In this document: in pieces, positions 8,424 through 17,600 of the stretch
Position numbering within the stretch: position 1 is the first letter of the stretch
Layout of the letters: every line of letters begins with the position of its first letter
Notes under the pieces: generated by a model
The model's input: the letters and a program-made list of their open reading frames with translations, nothing else
What the model was told of the DNA's origin: nothing
The model's database searches: none
Source: Brotaphodocola faecis
Lineage (GTDB): Bacteria > Bacillota > Clostridia > Lachnospirales > Lachnospiraceae
Assembly: GCF_040096075.1 (NCBI RefSeq)
Contig: NZ_JBBMFJ010000014.1
Coordinates: 1-64,000, forward strand
Length of the DNA stretch: 64,000 bases
Direction of reading: 5' to 3'
Made by a program: the position numbers and the translations under genes

Positions 8424-9817
8424 TTTACACCCTCTCTGGTATCTTCCAGAACGATGCCCATATCCAGAAGCTTCTGGCGGATTTCATCGGCCAGGGCAAA
8501 ATTCTTTTCTTTTCTTGCCTGCTGTCTTGCGGCGATCATCTCTTCCACCTCGCTGTCCAGAACCTCGGCCTTGCGCTCAGTAATGATACCAAGGACATCG
8601 GAAAGCTTTGCGATGGTTCCTGCAAGAAGCTCCACATAGGCCTTGCTGTTCTCCTCATTTGCGGTGCTGTTAGCCAGTTTTACCAGCTCGAAGATTGCGG
8701 ATACAGCGTCTGCGGTGTTGAAGTCATCGTCCATGGCTGCCTCGAATTTGGCAACCAGCTCGTCTACCGTCTTTTTATTCTCCCGCTCTTCCTCAGTCAG
8801 CGTGTCACCAGATACCTTGCCCTGAAGCTCTTTTAAGCGCTCTGCGGAGGTAATGATACGATCCAGACCGTTCTTAGAAGCCTCCATAAGCTCCGCGCTG
8901 AAGTTGATCGGGCTGCGGTAGTGAGCGCTCAGCATGAAGAAGCGCAGTACCTGTAAGTCATATTTCTCACCGATCTCGCGGACGGTAAAGAAGTTTCCGA
9001 GGGATTTGGACATCTTCTTATTGTCGATGTTTAAGAAGCCGTTGTGCATCCAGTAGTTGGCAAAGGTCTTGCCATTGGCTGCCTCGGACTGGGCAATCTC
9101 ATTCTCATGATGTGGGAAGATTAAGTCCTCGCCGCCGGCATGGATGTCGATCTGCTCGCCCAGGTACTTCTTGGACATCACAGAGCACTCAATGTGCCAG
9201 CCCGGACGGCCCTGGCACCATGGAGACTCCCAGTATGGCTCGCCGTCTTTTTTCGGTTTCCAGAGAACGAAATCGGACGGATCCTCCTTGTTCTCCTCGC
9301 CGGTTACCTTCAGCTCACGGAAGCCGGACATCATCTCATCTAAGTTCTTGTGAGAAAGCTTTCCATAGCCCTTGAAGGATTTGGTGCGGAAGTAAACGGT
9401 TCCGTCTGCTGCCACATAAGCATGGCCCTTGTCGATAAGGCTCTGGATCATCTCCAGCATGCCCTGGATTTCCTGGGTTGCCTGCGGATGGGTGGTAGCC
9501 GGTTTTACGTTCATGTCTGCCATGTCCTTTTTGCACTCGGCAATGTAACGTTTGGAGATGGTCTCTGCATCTACGCCTTCCTCGATGGCTTTCTTGATGA
9601 TCTTGTCGTCTACATCGGTGAAGTTGGAAACGTAGTTGACATCGTAGCCCTTGTATTCAAAGTAACGGCGCACGGTATCGAAAATGATCATCGGGCGTGC
9701 GTTTCCAATGTGGATAAAGTTGTATACGGTCGGGCCGCAGACATACATCTTTACCTTGCCTGGCTCTAACGGTACAAACTCCTCTTTTCTTCTGCTCAGT
9801 GTATTAAAAATTTTCAT
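8408..9817 (-). CDS. cysS: Cysteinyl-tRNA synthetase
   Basis: The protein is 469 aa, normal for the family. It has the HIGH motif (HIGNARPM, near residue 36), the zinc-site sequence MYVCGPTVYN, and the KMSKS loop (NKKMSKSLGNFF, near residue 268). It charges tRNA-Cys. The start at 9817 has GGAGGAACATC upstream. It lies 32 bp downstream of ispF. I saw no T-box leader in that short gap. Confidence 0.97.
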   Translation of the reverse strand: MKIFNTLSRRKEEFVPLEPGKVKMYVCGPTVYNFIHIGNARPMIIFDTVRRYFEYKGYDVNYVSNFTDVDDKIIKKAIEEGVDAETISKRYIAECKKDMADMNVKPATTHPQATQEIQGMLEMIQSLIDKGHAYVAADGTVYFRTKSFKGYGKLSHKNLDEMMSGFRELKVTGEENKEDPSDFVLWKPKKDGEPYWESPWCQGRPGWHIECSVMSKKYLGEQIDIHAGGEDLIFPHHENEIAQSEAANGKTFANYWMHNGFLNIDNKKMSKSLGNFFTVREIGEKYDLQVLRFFMLSAHYRSPINFSAELMEASKNGLDRIITSAERLKELQGKVSGDTLTEEERENKKTVDELVAKFEAAMDDDFNTADAVSAIFELVKLANSTANEENSKAYVELLAGTIAKLSDVLGIITERKAEVLDSEVEEMIAARQQARKEKNFALADEIRQKLLDMGIVLEDTREGVKWKRA

Positions 9818-9849
9818 GATGTTCCTCCTTGTATTCTGTTTTCTTTCCT

Positions 9850-10422
9850 TTATTCTGCACTCTTACTGCCACAACAGCCCAGACAACCGCCGCAGCTGCC
9901 ATTTACGGTGTCATCCCGGTATACCATGCAGTCATCTGCCGCAAAGTCGCGCATATGGGAAAGCAGGGTGATGGCCTGGGAAGAAATGCCCTCACCGCTT
10001 CCGGTGAATCCAAGCCCCTCCTCTGTTGTTGCCTTAACGCTCACCTGGTTTAACTCCAGATGCAGTGCCTCGGCAATGTTTTTTGCCATCTGCGGCCGGT
10101 ACGCTGCAAGCTTTGGCCGCTGGGCAATGATGGTGGCGTCAATGTTCTCAATGACGTAGCCCTCTGCCTCCAGAAGCGCCCCGACCTCTTTTAACAGGGC
10201 AATGCTGGAAATTCCTTTATATTTTGGATCGGTGTCCGGAAAATGCTGGCCGATATCGCCCAGTGCGGCTGCGCCCAAAAGGGCATCCATGACTGCATGG
10301 ACCAGCACATCCGCATCGGAATGACCAAGAAGACCCTTCTCATAAGGAACGGTAACACCGCCCAGGATCAGGTCCCGGCCTTCTACCAGCCTGTGGACAT
10401 CGTATCCCTGTCCGATTCGCAT
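9850..10422 (-). CDS. ispF: 2-C-methyl-D-erythritol 2,4-cyclodiphosphate synthase with Cys-rich tail
   Basis: The protein is 190 aa. The first 157 residues are a complete IspF with RIGQGYDVHRL (metal ligands Asp and His), LGHSDADVLVHAVMDALLGAA, GDIGQHFPDTDPKYKG and KATTEEGLGFTGSGEGI. IspF makes the cyclic diphosphate of the MEP isoprenoid pathway. An extra tail of about 33 residues ends in CGGCLGCCGSKSAE, with four Cys, which ordinary IspF lacks. The ATG at 10422 is supported by AAAGGAGAG upstream. It lies between a lipid kinase gene and cysS on the same strand. Confidence 0.92.
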   Translation of the reverse strand: MRIGQGYDVHRLVEGRDLILGGVTVPYEKGLLGHSDADVLVHAVMDALLGAAALGDIGQHFPDTDPKYKGISSIALLKEVGALLEAEGYVIENIDATIIAQRPKLAAYRPQMAKNIAEALHLELNQVSVKATTEEGLGFTGSGEGISSQAITLLSHMRDFAADDCMVYRDDTVNGSCGGCLGCCGSKSAE

Positions 10423-10449
10423 ATTTGTTCTCTCCTTTATTTTCAATCA

Positions 10450-11373
10450 TTACAGGATCATGCGGAGCTTTTTCTTGACACAGCGCACCCGCAGTTCCTC
10501 CTGGCAGAAACAGTTTTCCCCGTCTGCATGAACCGGAAGCGGCCTGTCCACATGGATCACAGCTTCCCGGCAGCGGTAAAAATGAACGCCGCGCCGCCTG
10601 CCCAAGTGTCCCCGGTAAGCGTCTAACAAGACCGGAAACAGACGCAGCTTGGATGCTGTGTGGGCTACGCAGAGTTCCAGTTCCCCGTCGTCACACACAG
10701 CCTTTGGCGCGAACAGAAAACCGCCGCCCTCCGTGCCATGGTTATGCACGGAAACAAAATAGATATGGTTAAATTCTACCCGTCTTTCCCCATCCAAAAT
10801 CAGGTAACCTCTGGATGCCTTCGCGGTCAGAAGCTGTTTGAGACCGGCAAGGATATAACGGCCTCTTCCCGGGATCTGGCGCAGGCCTCCGGTACCGTTT
10901 TTGTCCAGCAGGCGGTGACAGACCGCGGCGTCAAACCCGATGCCGCTGCTGACCATAAAGCGCCGGTAAACCGGCTCTTCATCCTCATAAGAAAGGATGC
11001 CGTAATCCATCCGGCAGATTTCCGATGGATTTAAGATCCGCTTCAGGCACTTTTTCGGATTTCTGGATAAATTCAGGCCCCGGGCCAGGTCGTTGCCGGA
11101 ACCGGTGGGAATATAGCCAAACGTCAGAAGGTCACTGATGGCCAGACCATTTAACACTTCATTGACCGTGCCATCTCCCCCCACCGTGACAATGGTGGCC
11201 GGTTCCTGCATGTTGGCCGTCAGTTCTGCCGCCATGCGTCTGGCATCCCCCGATGCCTCCGTCTGATATGCTTCGTAGGAAATTCCGGATTTGTGAATCT
11301 GGTGTTCCAGCTTTTTCCATATCTTTGCTCCCCGGCCTCCATGGGCGTTGGGATTTACGATGAAATAGTACAT
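10450..11373 (-). CDS. Diacylglycerol kinase family lipid kinase
   Basis: The protein is 307 aa. It has the N-terminal NPNAHGGRG motif, VTVGGDGTVNEVLNGL (the GGDG nucleotide site) and IPTGSGNDLARGL, which define the DagK/YegS lipid kinase family. The C-terminal part is beta-rich as usual. It probably phosphorylates a diacylglycerol-type lipid at the membrane; the substrate cannot be told. The ATG at 11373 follows GGGAGGTGCCC. The ispF ATG is 27 bp beyond its stop. Confidence 0.88.
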   Translation of the reverse strand: MYYFIVNPNAHGGRGAKIWKKLEHQIHKSGISYEAYQTEASGDARRMAAELTANMQEPATIVTVGGDGTVNEVLNGLAISDLLTFGYIPTGSGNDLARGLNLSRNPKKCLKRILNPSEICRMDYGILSYEDEEPVYRRFMVSSGIGFDAAVCHRLLDKNGTGGLRQIPGRGRYILAGLKQLLTAKASRGYLILDGERRVEFNHIYFVSVHNHGTEGGGFLFAPKAVCDDGELELCVAHTASKLRLFPVLLDAYRGHLGRRRGVHFYRCREAVIHVDRPLPVHADGENCFCQEELRVRCVKKKLRMIL

Positions 11374-11496
11374 GGGCACCTCCCGCATTTGTAACTGCAA
11401 AGCAGTTACCCACACATTATTACCTATAAGTATATCATAAATCTGCAAAATCTCCTAAGGAATTTTGTATAAAAATAGATTCAATTCTGACAATCG

Positions 11497-11540
11497 AAAA
11501 AAGCCGTCGCAAAACGGAGTACCATTTCGCAACAGCTCTT
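11497..11540 (-). terminator. Intrinsic terminator of the PAP2 gene
   Basis: On the minus strand the arm AGCTGTTGCGAAA pairs, with wobbles, with TTTTGCGACGGCT and is followed by a run of six T. It lies just after the stop of the PAP2 gene. Confidence 0.8.
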
Positions 11541-11554
11541 TTCAATTTTACATA

Positions 11555-12211
11555 TTAACCGGTAACCTTCTGTCTCGCCGTTCTGCGGCTGAACACGTAA
11601 ACATTTCCGTATACAAACTGGTACATGACATAGGCCAGAACCAGGGCTCCTGTGACATCTGCCACAGAATGCTGTTTCAAAAATACGGTGGACATGCAGA
11701 TGGACACCATGACGATAAAGGAAATCCGGCGGATCCATCTATGATTCTTCAGGCGTTCGCTGTTCATGACGCTGATGTGTACACCCAGAGAATTGTATAC
11801 ATGGATGCTCGGAAATACATTGGCCGGAGTGTCGCTGTCATGGATTTTCTGCACCAGATAGCAGAAAATATTCTTATGCGGATCTACCTCCACGCGCAGG
11901 TCTGTGCCATTCGGGTAAAAGGTGCAGATCATCATGCTGATGGTCATGCCGATAAATAAAAAGGCACACAGCCGGTAATAGTCCTGCTTATCCGTAAAGA
12001 AGAAATACAGAACCGCGCCGGAAACATAAACAAACCAGATCATGTAAGGAATAATAAAGTACTCACTAAACGGGATCATATCATCTAATGCCACATGCAT
12101 GATCTTGTAATTGTCCGTGATCACGCTCTCCAGCCAGAAGAAATATGGCAGGTACAAAAGGATGTAGCCGCAGACCCAGATATGTCCATATTTTTTTAAC
12201 AGGTTCTTCAC
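11555..12211 (-). CDS. PAP2-family integral membrane phosphatase-like protein
   Basis: The protein is 218 aa with about five to six hydrophobic helices. Near the C-terminus it has FPSIHVYNSLGVH and VFLKQHSVADVTGA, which match the second and third motifs of PAP2 phosphatases (catalytic His in each). The first motif (KxxxxxxRP) is not obvious, so it may be a divergent member. Substrates of the family are lipid phosphates or inositol-phosphate lipids. It starts with GTG at 12211 behind AAAGGAAAG. Confidence 0.75.
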   Translation of the reverse strand: MKNLLKKYGHIWVCGYILLYLPYFFWLESVITDNYKIMHVALDDMIPFSEYFIIPYMIWFVYVSGAVLYFFFTDKQDYYRLCAFLFIGMTISMMICTFYPNGTDLRVEVDPHKNIFCYLVQKIHDSDTPANVFPSIHVYNSLGVHISVMNSERLKNHRWIRRISFIVMVSICMSTVFLKQHSVADVTGALVLAYVMYQFVYGNVYVFSRRTARQKVTG

Positions 12212-12325
12212 TTGACTTTCCTTTCAAAACGTTTCATTCAGCTTTTTCGGATTATAACACACCCATTTTCAGGATACAAGGGATTTTAGAAAAAATTTAG
12301 CTTATAAAATGCTCATAAAACAAAA

Positions 12326-12349
12326 GAAGTTCTGGCATTCCAGAACTTC
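12326..12349 (-). terminator. Terminator downstream of the tRNA pair
   Basis: On the minus strand a perfect 10-bp stem (GAAGTTCTGG/CCAGAACTTC) with a 4-nt loop is followed by TTTTGTTTT, just after the 3' end of tRNA-Met. Confidence 0.9.
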
Positions 12350-12356
12350 ATGCAAG

Positions 12357-12430
12357 TAGCGGAAGGGAGATTTGAACTCTCGACACCACGGGTATGAACC
12401 GTGTGCTCTAGCCAACTGAGCTATTCCGCC
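12357..12430 (-). tRNA. tRNA-Met (anticodon CAT)
   Basis: The 74-nt sequence folds as a cloverleaf on the minus strand. The acceptor is GGCGGAA/TTCCGCT with discriminator A, the anticodon loop is TTCATAC, and the T arm has GTTCAAATC. CAT could also be a tRNA-Ile2 with modified C34; I prefer elongator Met. No CCA is encoded. It is transcribed after tRNA-Val. Confidence 0.9.
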
Positions 12431-12444
12431 ATATTCGGTTTATA

Positions 12445-12517
12445 TGGGGCCTATAGGGCTCGAACCTATGACCCTCTGCTTGTAAGGCAGATGCTCTCCC
12501 AGCTGAGCTAAGACCCC
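12445..12517 (-). tRNA. tRNA-Val (anticodon TAC)
   Basis: The 73-nt cloverleaf on the minus strand has acceptor GGGGTCT/AGGCCCC, discriminator A, D arm GCTCAGCTGGGAGAGC and anticodon loop CTTACAA. It lies 14 bp upstream of tRNA-Met and probably shares its transcript. Confidence 0.93.
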
Positions 12518-12632
12518 ATATCAGAATCACAAGATGTCTCACTTGCGACTGCTCCGATAGTTTACCGTGTTTTCCCAGATATGTCAAGCATTATTTTTCA
12601 TTTCTTTTAAATTTCTTTTAAAATTTTTCTTT

Positions 12633-13445
12633 TTATACCATGGCACGGTACTCGCTTTTCCAGGTTTCTACCAGTTCCCGGGCGGCTTTCTCGCCATCTT
12701 CCGCTCCATCCTGAAACCAGATTTCCACCTGCTTTACCAGATCTGACTGTGCGGCCTTCTCCCGGGCTTCTGAAAGCTGTGCATCCCAGGTTTCCCGCTC
12801 CTCCTGCGTGATAGTGGCGCGAAAACGCTCTCCCAGCGTTACGCGGCTGTCGAGTTTTTCAATCCAGTAAAGGCTTCGCAGACAGTCCCGGTTTCCGCTC
12901 CGGTTGTAGGCTTTTTCAAAAGCCTCTGCTGCTTTATCAAACAGGAACATCCGGCCATAACAGGCCCCCAGATTATTCCAGACCCGCGCGGTAAGCTGTT
13001 CTGTTCCTGCCTCCTCCGGCGGATTATCCAGAATTTCCTGATACAGCCGGACCGCCTTTCCGTACTGCCGCATGCCGAATAAGGCATCCGCGCGGAGCTT
13101 TTTGATCTCCGCAGCAGGCTGTTTCCGGTAGCCGCTTAAGGTCTGGCGGTATTCCGAGATCTCATTTGCGGAATAATAGTCGCTCTCCTGAAGCAGAAAA
13201 ATCAGCATTTCGTCCGGATCTTCGCCGCTTTTTCTCCAGTTATCCAGCTTCAGGGCCAGAAAGCCAAGATTCAGCTCCTCTCGAAGGAAATCCAGAAGGC
13301 GGTCATCGACCAGCTGGTCCATCACCAGAAGCGGGTAATGGCAGATCACATACGCCAGCTCCTGGGAAGAATACAGATGTACCCCCAGAAAGCTCACATA
13401 GTATGGATTTTTCACCTTTTCCGCTCTGCATAATCTTAAACTCAT
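12633..13445 (-). CDS. TPR-like protein of the DUF5716/DUF5717 trio
   Basis: The protein is 270 aa, soluble and mostly helical. TPR-type repeats are visible at about residues 130-205 (RADALFGMRQYGKAVRLYQEIL and WNNLGACYGRMFLFDKAAEAFEKAY). No catalytic motif is seen. The ATG overlaps the stop of the DUF5716 gene by 4 bp (ATGA), so it is translated with that gene. The probable role is as a protein-protein adaptor for its two neighbours; the actual function is unknown. Confidence 0.75.
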   Translation of the reverse strand: MSLRLCRAEKVKNPYYVSFLGVHLYSSQELAYVICHYPLLVMDQLVDDRLLDFLREELNLGFLALKLDNWRKSGEDPDEMLIFLLQESDYYSANEISEYRQTLSGYRKQPAAEIKKLRADALFGMRQYGKAVRLYQEILDNPPEEAGTEQLTARVWNNLGACYGRMFLFDKAAEAFEKAYNRSGNRDCLRSLYWIEKLDSRVTLGERFRATITQEERETWDAQLSEAREKAAQSDLVKQVEIWFQDGAEDGEKAARELVETWKSEYRAMV

Positions 13446-14668
13446 AGCATAACCTCTTGTACTATCCTGGTATCCGTGGCCGGGAACAGTTCCCCGAAGC
13501 CGCGGTCCGTGAGAACCACTTTCATTGTCTTTTCATCTAAGAAGGATACCTCCACCCGCACCCGGGTTGTTCTTTCCGGACGGTTTGGGAATCCCTCCAG
13601 CATCAGTGTGACTGCCTTTTTCTTTTTGGAATCGAACGGTGTGATTTCCAGTTCTATGGCGTTCTGCTTTTCCGGGATCACCTCCAGCATGGCTCCGCCC
13701 TCTCTCCAGCCGTCACCGGCTGCAGCCAGTGTCACGGTTGTTTCCTGCCCCTTGTGCAGCACCTCCATGGTCACGGAGGATTTCAGACGGCCTTCGCAGA
13801 TCATGGCGTAGGGATAGGAGGTCTGCGGGCGGAGACGGTCCTGTGCACAGTACACGGCACCCATGGCAAACATTGCTGTTTCCATGTAAACTCTCCGTTT
13901 TGTACAGAGCAGCTTCATAAAATCCTCTGCCCACTCCCGCTTTTCAAAGCCTTTTCCCATCAGGAATACCGCGGAATACAGTTTTCTCTGCATCAGCCGG
14001 TCCGCACAGGTACACAGAATCTTATCTCCCAGCTTCGCCCCGGACGGTGTTTCCAGAATATCGAGACTGAAACTTTCCTCCATCGTCTCATACTCTGCCA
14101 GAACCGCGTTTTTCTTTAATCCGCGCTGGACCTTCATCTCGTAATAACGAAGTTCCTGTTCGGATAAATCAAACATGCCGACCGTTCCGCTCCAGATTTC
14201 CTTTTTCTGGCTTAACATGTAATATATCATACTTTCCGTATGTCCAATGACGCGGATCTGTTTCTTTTCCAGACCGAGTTTTTCCCCACAGGAATACAGC
14301 GTTTCCACCAGACGTTCATCCAGGCTGCGCACAGTAAATACCAGTCCCCGAAACGTGTCTTCCGTTTCCAGATCCTTTTTTACCGTGCGAAGCACCCGCT
14401 CCAGAAACAGTTCCAGAAGCTCCTTTGCCGGATAACGGACTCCGTCTAACGTAGCGGTTCCGTCTTTTAAAACCAGCTTCACCAGCTTGTCTGTCAGGCT
14501 TCCTTCGCCTCTTAACGTCTGCGCATAGGCATCCTCCCCCACGGACCAGGTGCCTGCCGCTCTGTGACGGCAGACCACCGTTGGGAATGTCCATGTCTTT
14601 TCTTCATTTCCACAGCTGACCTGCGTATATTCATCACACAGGTCTATGCCTGCTATCAGTTCATTCAT
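13442..14668 (-). CDS. DUF5716-like protein with actin/Hsp70-type fold
   Basis: The protein is 408 aa. The start MNELIAGIDLCDEYTQVSCGN resembles the phosphate-1 loop of actin/Hsp70 ATPases. LVFTVRSLDERLVETLYSCGEKLGLEKKQIRVIGHTESMIYYML resembles the Hsp70 segment before the hinge, and VGMFDLSEQELRYYEMK a degenerate phosphate-2 region. The C-terminal 100 residues are beta-rich, like a substrate-binding domain. Key residues are altered (Cys in the first loop), so ATPase activity is uncertain. The DUF5716 label is from memory. It lies between the TPR and DUF5717 genes with a 4-bp overlap and a 9-bp gap. Confidence 0.7.
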   Translation of the reverse strand: MNELIAGIDLCDEYTQVSCGNEEKTWTFPTVVCRHRAAGTWSVGEDAYAQTLRGEGSLTDKLVKLVLKDGTATLDGVRYPAKELLELFLERVLRTVKKDLETEDTFRGLVFTVRSLDERLVETLYSCGEKLGLEKKQIRVIGHTESMIYYMLSQKKEIWSGTVGMFDLSEQELRYYEMKVQRGLKKNAVLAEYETMEESFSLDILETPSGAKLGDKILCTCADRLMQRKLYSAVFLMGKGFEKREWAEDFMKLLCTKRRVYMETAMFAMGAVYCAQDRLRPQTSYPYAMICEGRLKSSVTMEVLHKGQETTVTLAAAGDGWREGGAMLEVIPEKQNAIELEITPFDSKKKKAVTLMLEGFPNRPERTTRVRVEVSFLDEKTMKVVLTDRGFGELFPATDTRIVQEVML

Positions 14669-14677
14669 ATCGTTCCT

Positions 14678-17600
14678 CTATATTAATGTAAACAGAGACT
14701 CCATGGCCGCGTGATCTGTCATGTACTTCTCCATTTTTTCTTTCAGCTTCTGCCCGTCTTTTTGTGCCAGGCAGCGGCTCATATCGTTAAGCGCGGCAAA
14801 GCGGCTCATCCGGTTGTCTGTCTGGGACGCATCGTAGGAAAGCCGGCCTTCCTCAGTCTTCTTTCTTCCGTCTTCCCCATTCTCATAGACCTCATATTCC
14901 AGCACTTCTCCCTCAAACAGTACGTGCTGATGGATGTAGATGCCCGGATACACTTTCACAAACTCCGCGTTATGGATCGTCTCCTCATTCGGAAGCAGCC
15001 GGATCTTCAGTTCGGGCCTTGCCTCCCTGCTGCCCCGGTATTCAATGGTAATCTGGTCCATAATGGAATCCGGCAGTGGAATATGACGCCCAAGCTGATG
15101 GAAGTACGCGAAAACCCGTCCTTCCTCCAGAAGCTCTTCCGTCATACCGGATGCCAGTTCTTTTTGTTCTTCCGTCAAGGCCTCCTGACGGCTGTACCAT
15201 AACGTCAGCGCCAGAAGATAAATGGTCGGAACCCGCTTTTTGTCCTCCGTCTCCCGGACCGCATCCTCCAGATACGCAAACACGGAATCCCTGGTCGGAC
15301 GGTTTTTCAGAAAATAGTCGCAGGATTTCATGGTGAAATAAGCCCTGGACACCAGAGCACTGACCTGTTTTCCACTTCTGTAGCAGTCATATACCGGATC
15401 CATGTGCTCTGTCTCGCCGCTGAACATCATCTGGGCCAGAAGACGCTCCGGAAGATCATAAAATTCCACATGCTCTTTTTCGCTCTGTACGAGCAGTTCA
15501 TACATCTGCTCCGAATTTCCGTTAAAATGCTCGCAAAGATAGTCTAACAGCGCCCCATCCCACTGGTTCTTTGTAAAAAGCTCCCAGGACAGCTTTAACA
15601 GCGTGTCGTCTGACTCTGGCAGCTGTTTTAAGATCATCTGGCTGCATAACTCCAGAAGTTCCTTTTCCTCTGCGCCACTCCAGCCAAATTCCCGCACAAG
15701 GGCAAATGCTTCTGGACTGTTTCCGGCAAGGATCAGCATACGGATCAGCCCGCCCCGCTCTTTCCGGGACAGCTTCTCCGGCTGTAGCTGATTCCAGTAA
15801 TCCATCACACCGGCTGTATTTTTCTCCGTGCCCTGACGCTGGCTGTCATACGCAAGCAGGCCTTCCAGAAGTTTTTCCCGGAATAAGGGATGAAGCTTCA
15901 ATCCTGTCAGCGCCCGCTTTAAAACGCGGCGGTCTGTGACGCTGTCCAGGCCCTCCTTCACGATCGCGCTGCAGCGCTCTAACAGAAGCATGGGCTGCTC
16001 CGGGCAGATGTCGTAACAGCGTTCCTCCAGCTCTTTGCGGTTTTCCATCATGGCCTGCTGCTTCCGGTAAGAAACATCGGTATAACGGTTTCCGTATTCA
16101 TCCTGGAACAGAAGGACCGGATGGCTGGAAAAAAGCGGCGCATAGGCCACACCGTCTTTTACCGCAACCACATCCTCGCGGTCCAGTTCCTCATAGCACA
16201 CCACAACCGAACGGATCTTTTTGTTGGATACCGTAATGCGGCAGGATCTTAAGATGGCCGGAAGTACCCGCGCTACCTGTTCATCGATCATTTCTTTATA
16301 TAATACATGCTGGTACAGCGTCACCAGACGGCTGTTCACCCGGGACCGCAGAAGCTGCTCCATGGCAAACTGCTCAATGTCGCGTTCATACTGCCGGTAC
16401 AGCGTAGATTCCGGGTTCATGAACTTCACGATATTGCTGTAAAGCACCTCCCGGTTGGCCGTATCCATGGATTTCTCATAGGAGAAATACAAAAGCACCT
16501 CTTTCGGAAGCAGATACGGATAATCTTCCGGAAGCGCGTACAGGTAATATTCGTACAGGCGAGTCAGGCTGACATCCTCCTCCAGCGCCTTTTGATACCA
16601 TTTGAAATATTTTTTATCCCGGCAGTCTGCCTTGATGAGGATGCTGCAGACCGCATTCAGGATTTCTGCCTTCGGATACTGCTGATACAGCATCACAAAG
16701 AGACGCAGAAGCAGCTTTCCTCCCCGTTTTCTGGAGGATGCAAGCGCTGCCGCCCTGCAGGCAAAATCCTCGTCCATCAGTTTCCGCTTTGCAGCAAACA
16801 TCAGAACCTGAAGCTCTAACTCGGAAAGGCCTGTGAGAAGCTCTGGTTCCCGCTGATACAGTTCCCATACACGGACATACAGGTACGGGCTGCGGCTTCC
16901 ACTGTCAAATTCCGCACGGAGCTCTGCCAGACTTTCCTGCTCGGTTTCCGTCTCGCCGCCGTTTTCTTCCTTTAGCTGGCACATCAGATAGCGGTGGAGC
17001 TGTTCATACTCCGGACGGTATTTACGCATGGCTTCCGCCTCTTCCCGGCAGCTTTCCAGGAGTTCCTTCGCGCCTTCTGTGTCTCCCTCCAGAATCAGCA
17101 GATCGGCCTGATACAGATTCACTGCAAGGCTCTCACCATACTGGCTGCGGATGGCCTCCAGCTGCTGCTTTAACTGGTTTAACATCAGCGCTTCCCCGTA
17201 AAGGCCAAGCTCATATTCCAGACGCAGTTCCAGATATTTGCCGACAGCCTCACGCCGTCCATATCCCGCACGATCCCTTGAATCCTCGCCCGCCAGCACC
17301 TCAACCGGAACGCAGATATTCTGACGCAGGGATGTGATCCAGACTGCCCCAAGATTTCTTCCCTGATGGAGATACGTTCCATCTATGCGGTAAAGGACCT
17401 CGCAGACACCATCTTTAAAATCTTCTTCCGTAAATACCGTCTGCGGCAGATTGATAAAATCTCCGTCCGCATGCACCTCAAAGCGCACATACCCCCAGGT
17501 GCTGCTCTCCACGCGGATGACATCACCCATTCCTGTCTGCGGATTTTCCAGACTGCGCGCTTTGGTATCTGCCTTTAATTCCACCGTTTTTTTTACACGC

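Noticed and set aside
9818..9849. A T-box leader in front of cysS.
   Set aside because: The gap to ispF is only 32 bp and no specifier or T-box sequence is present.
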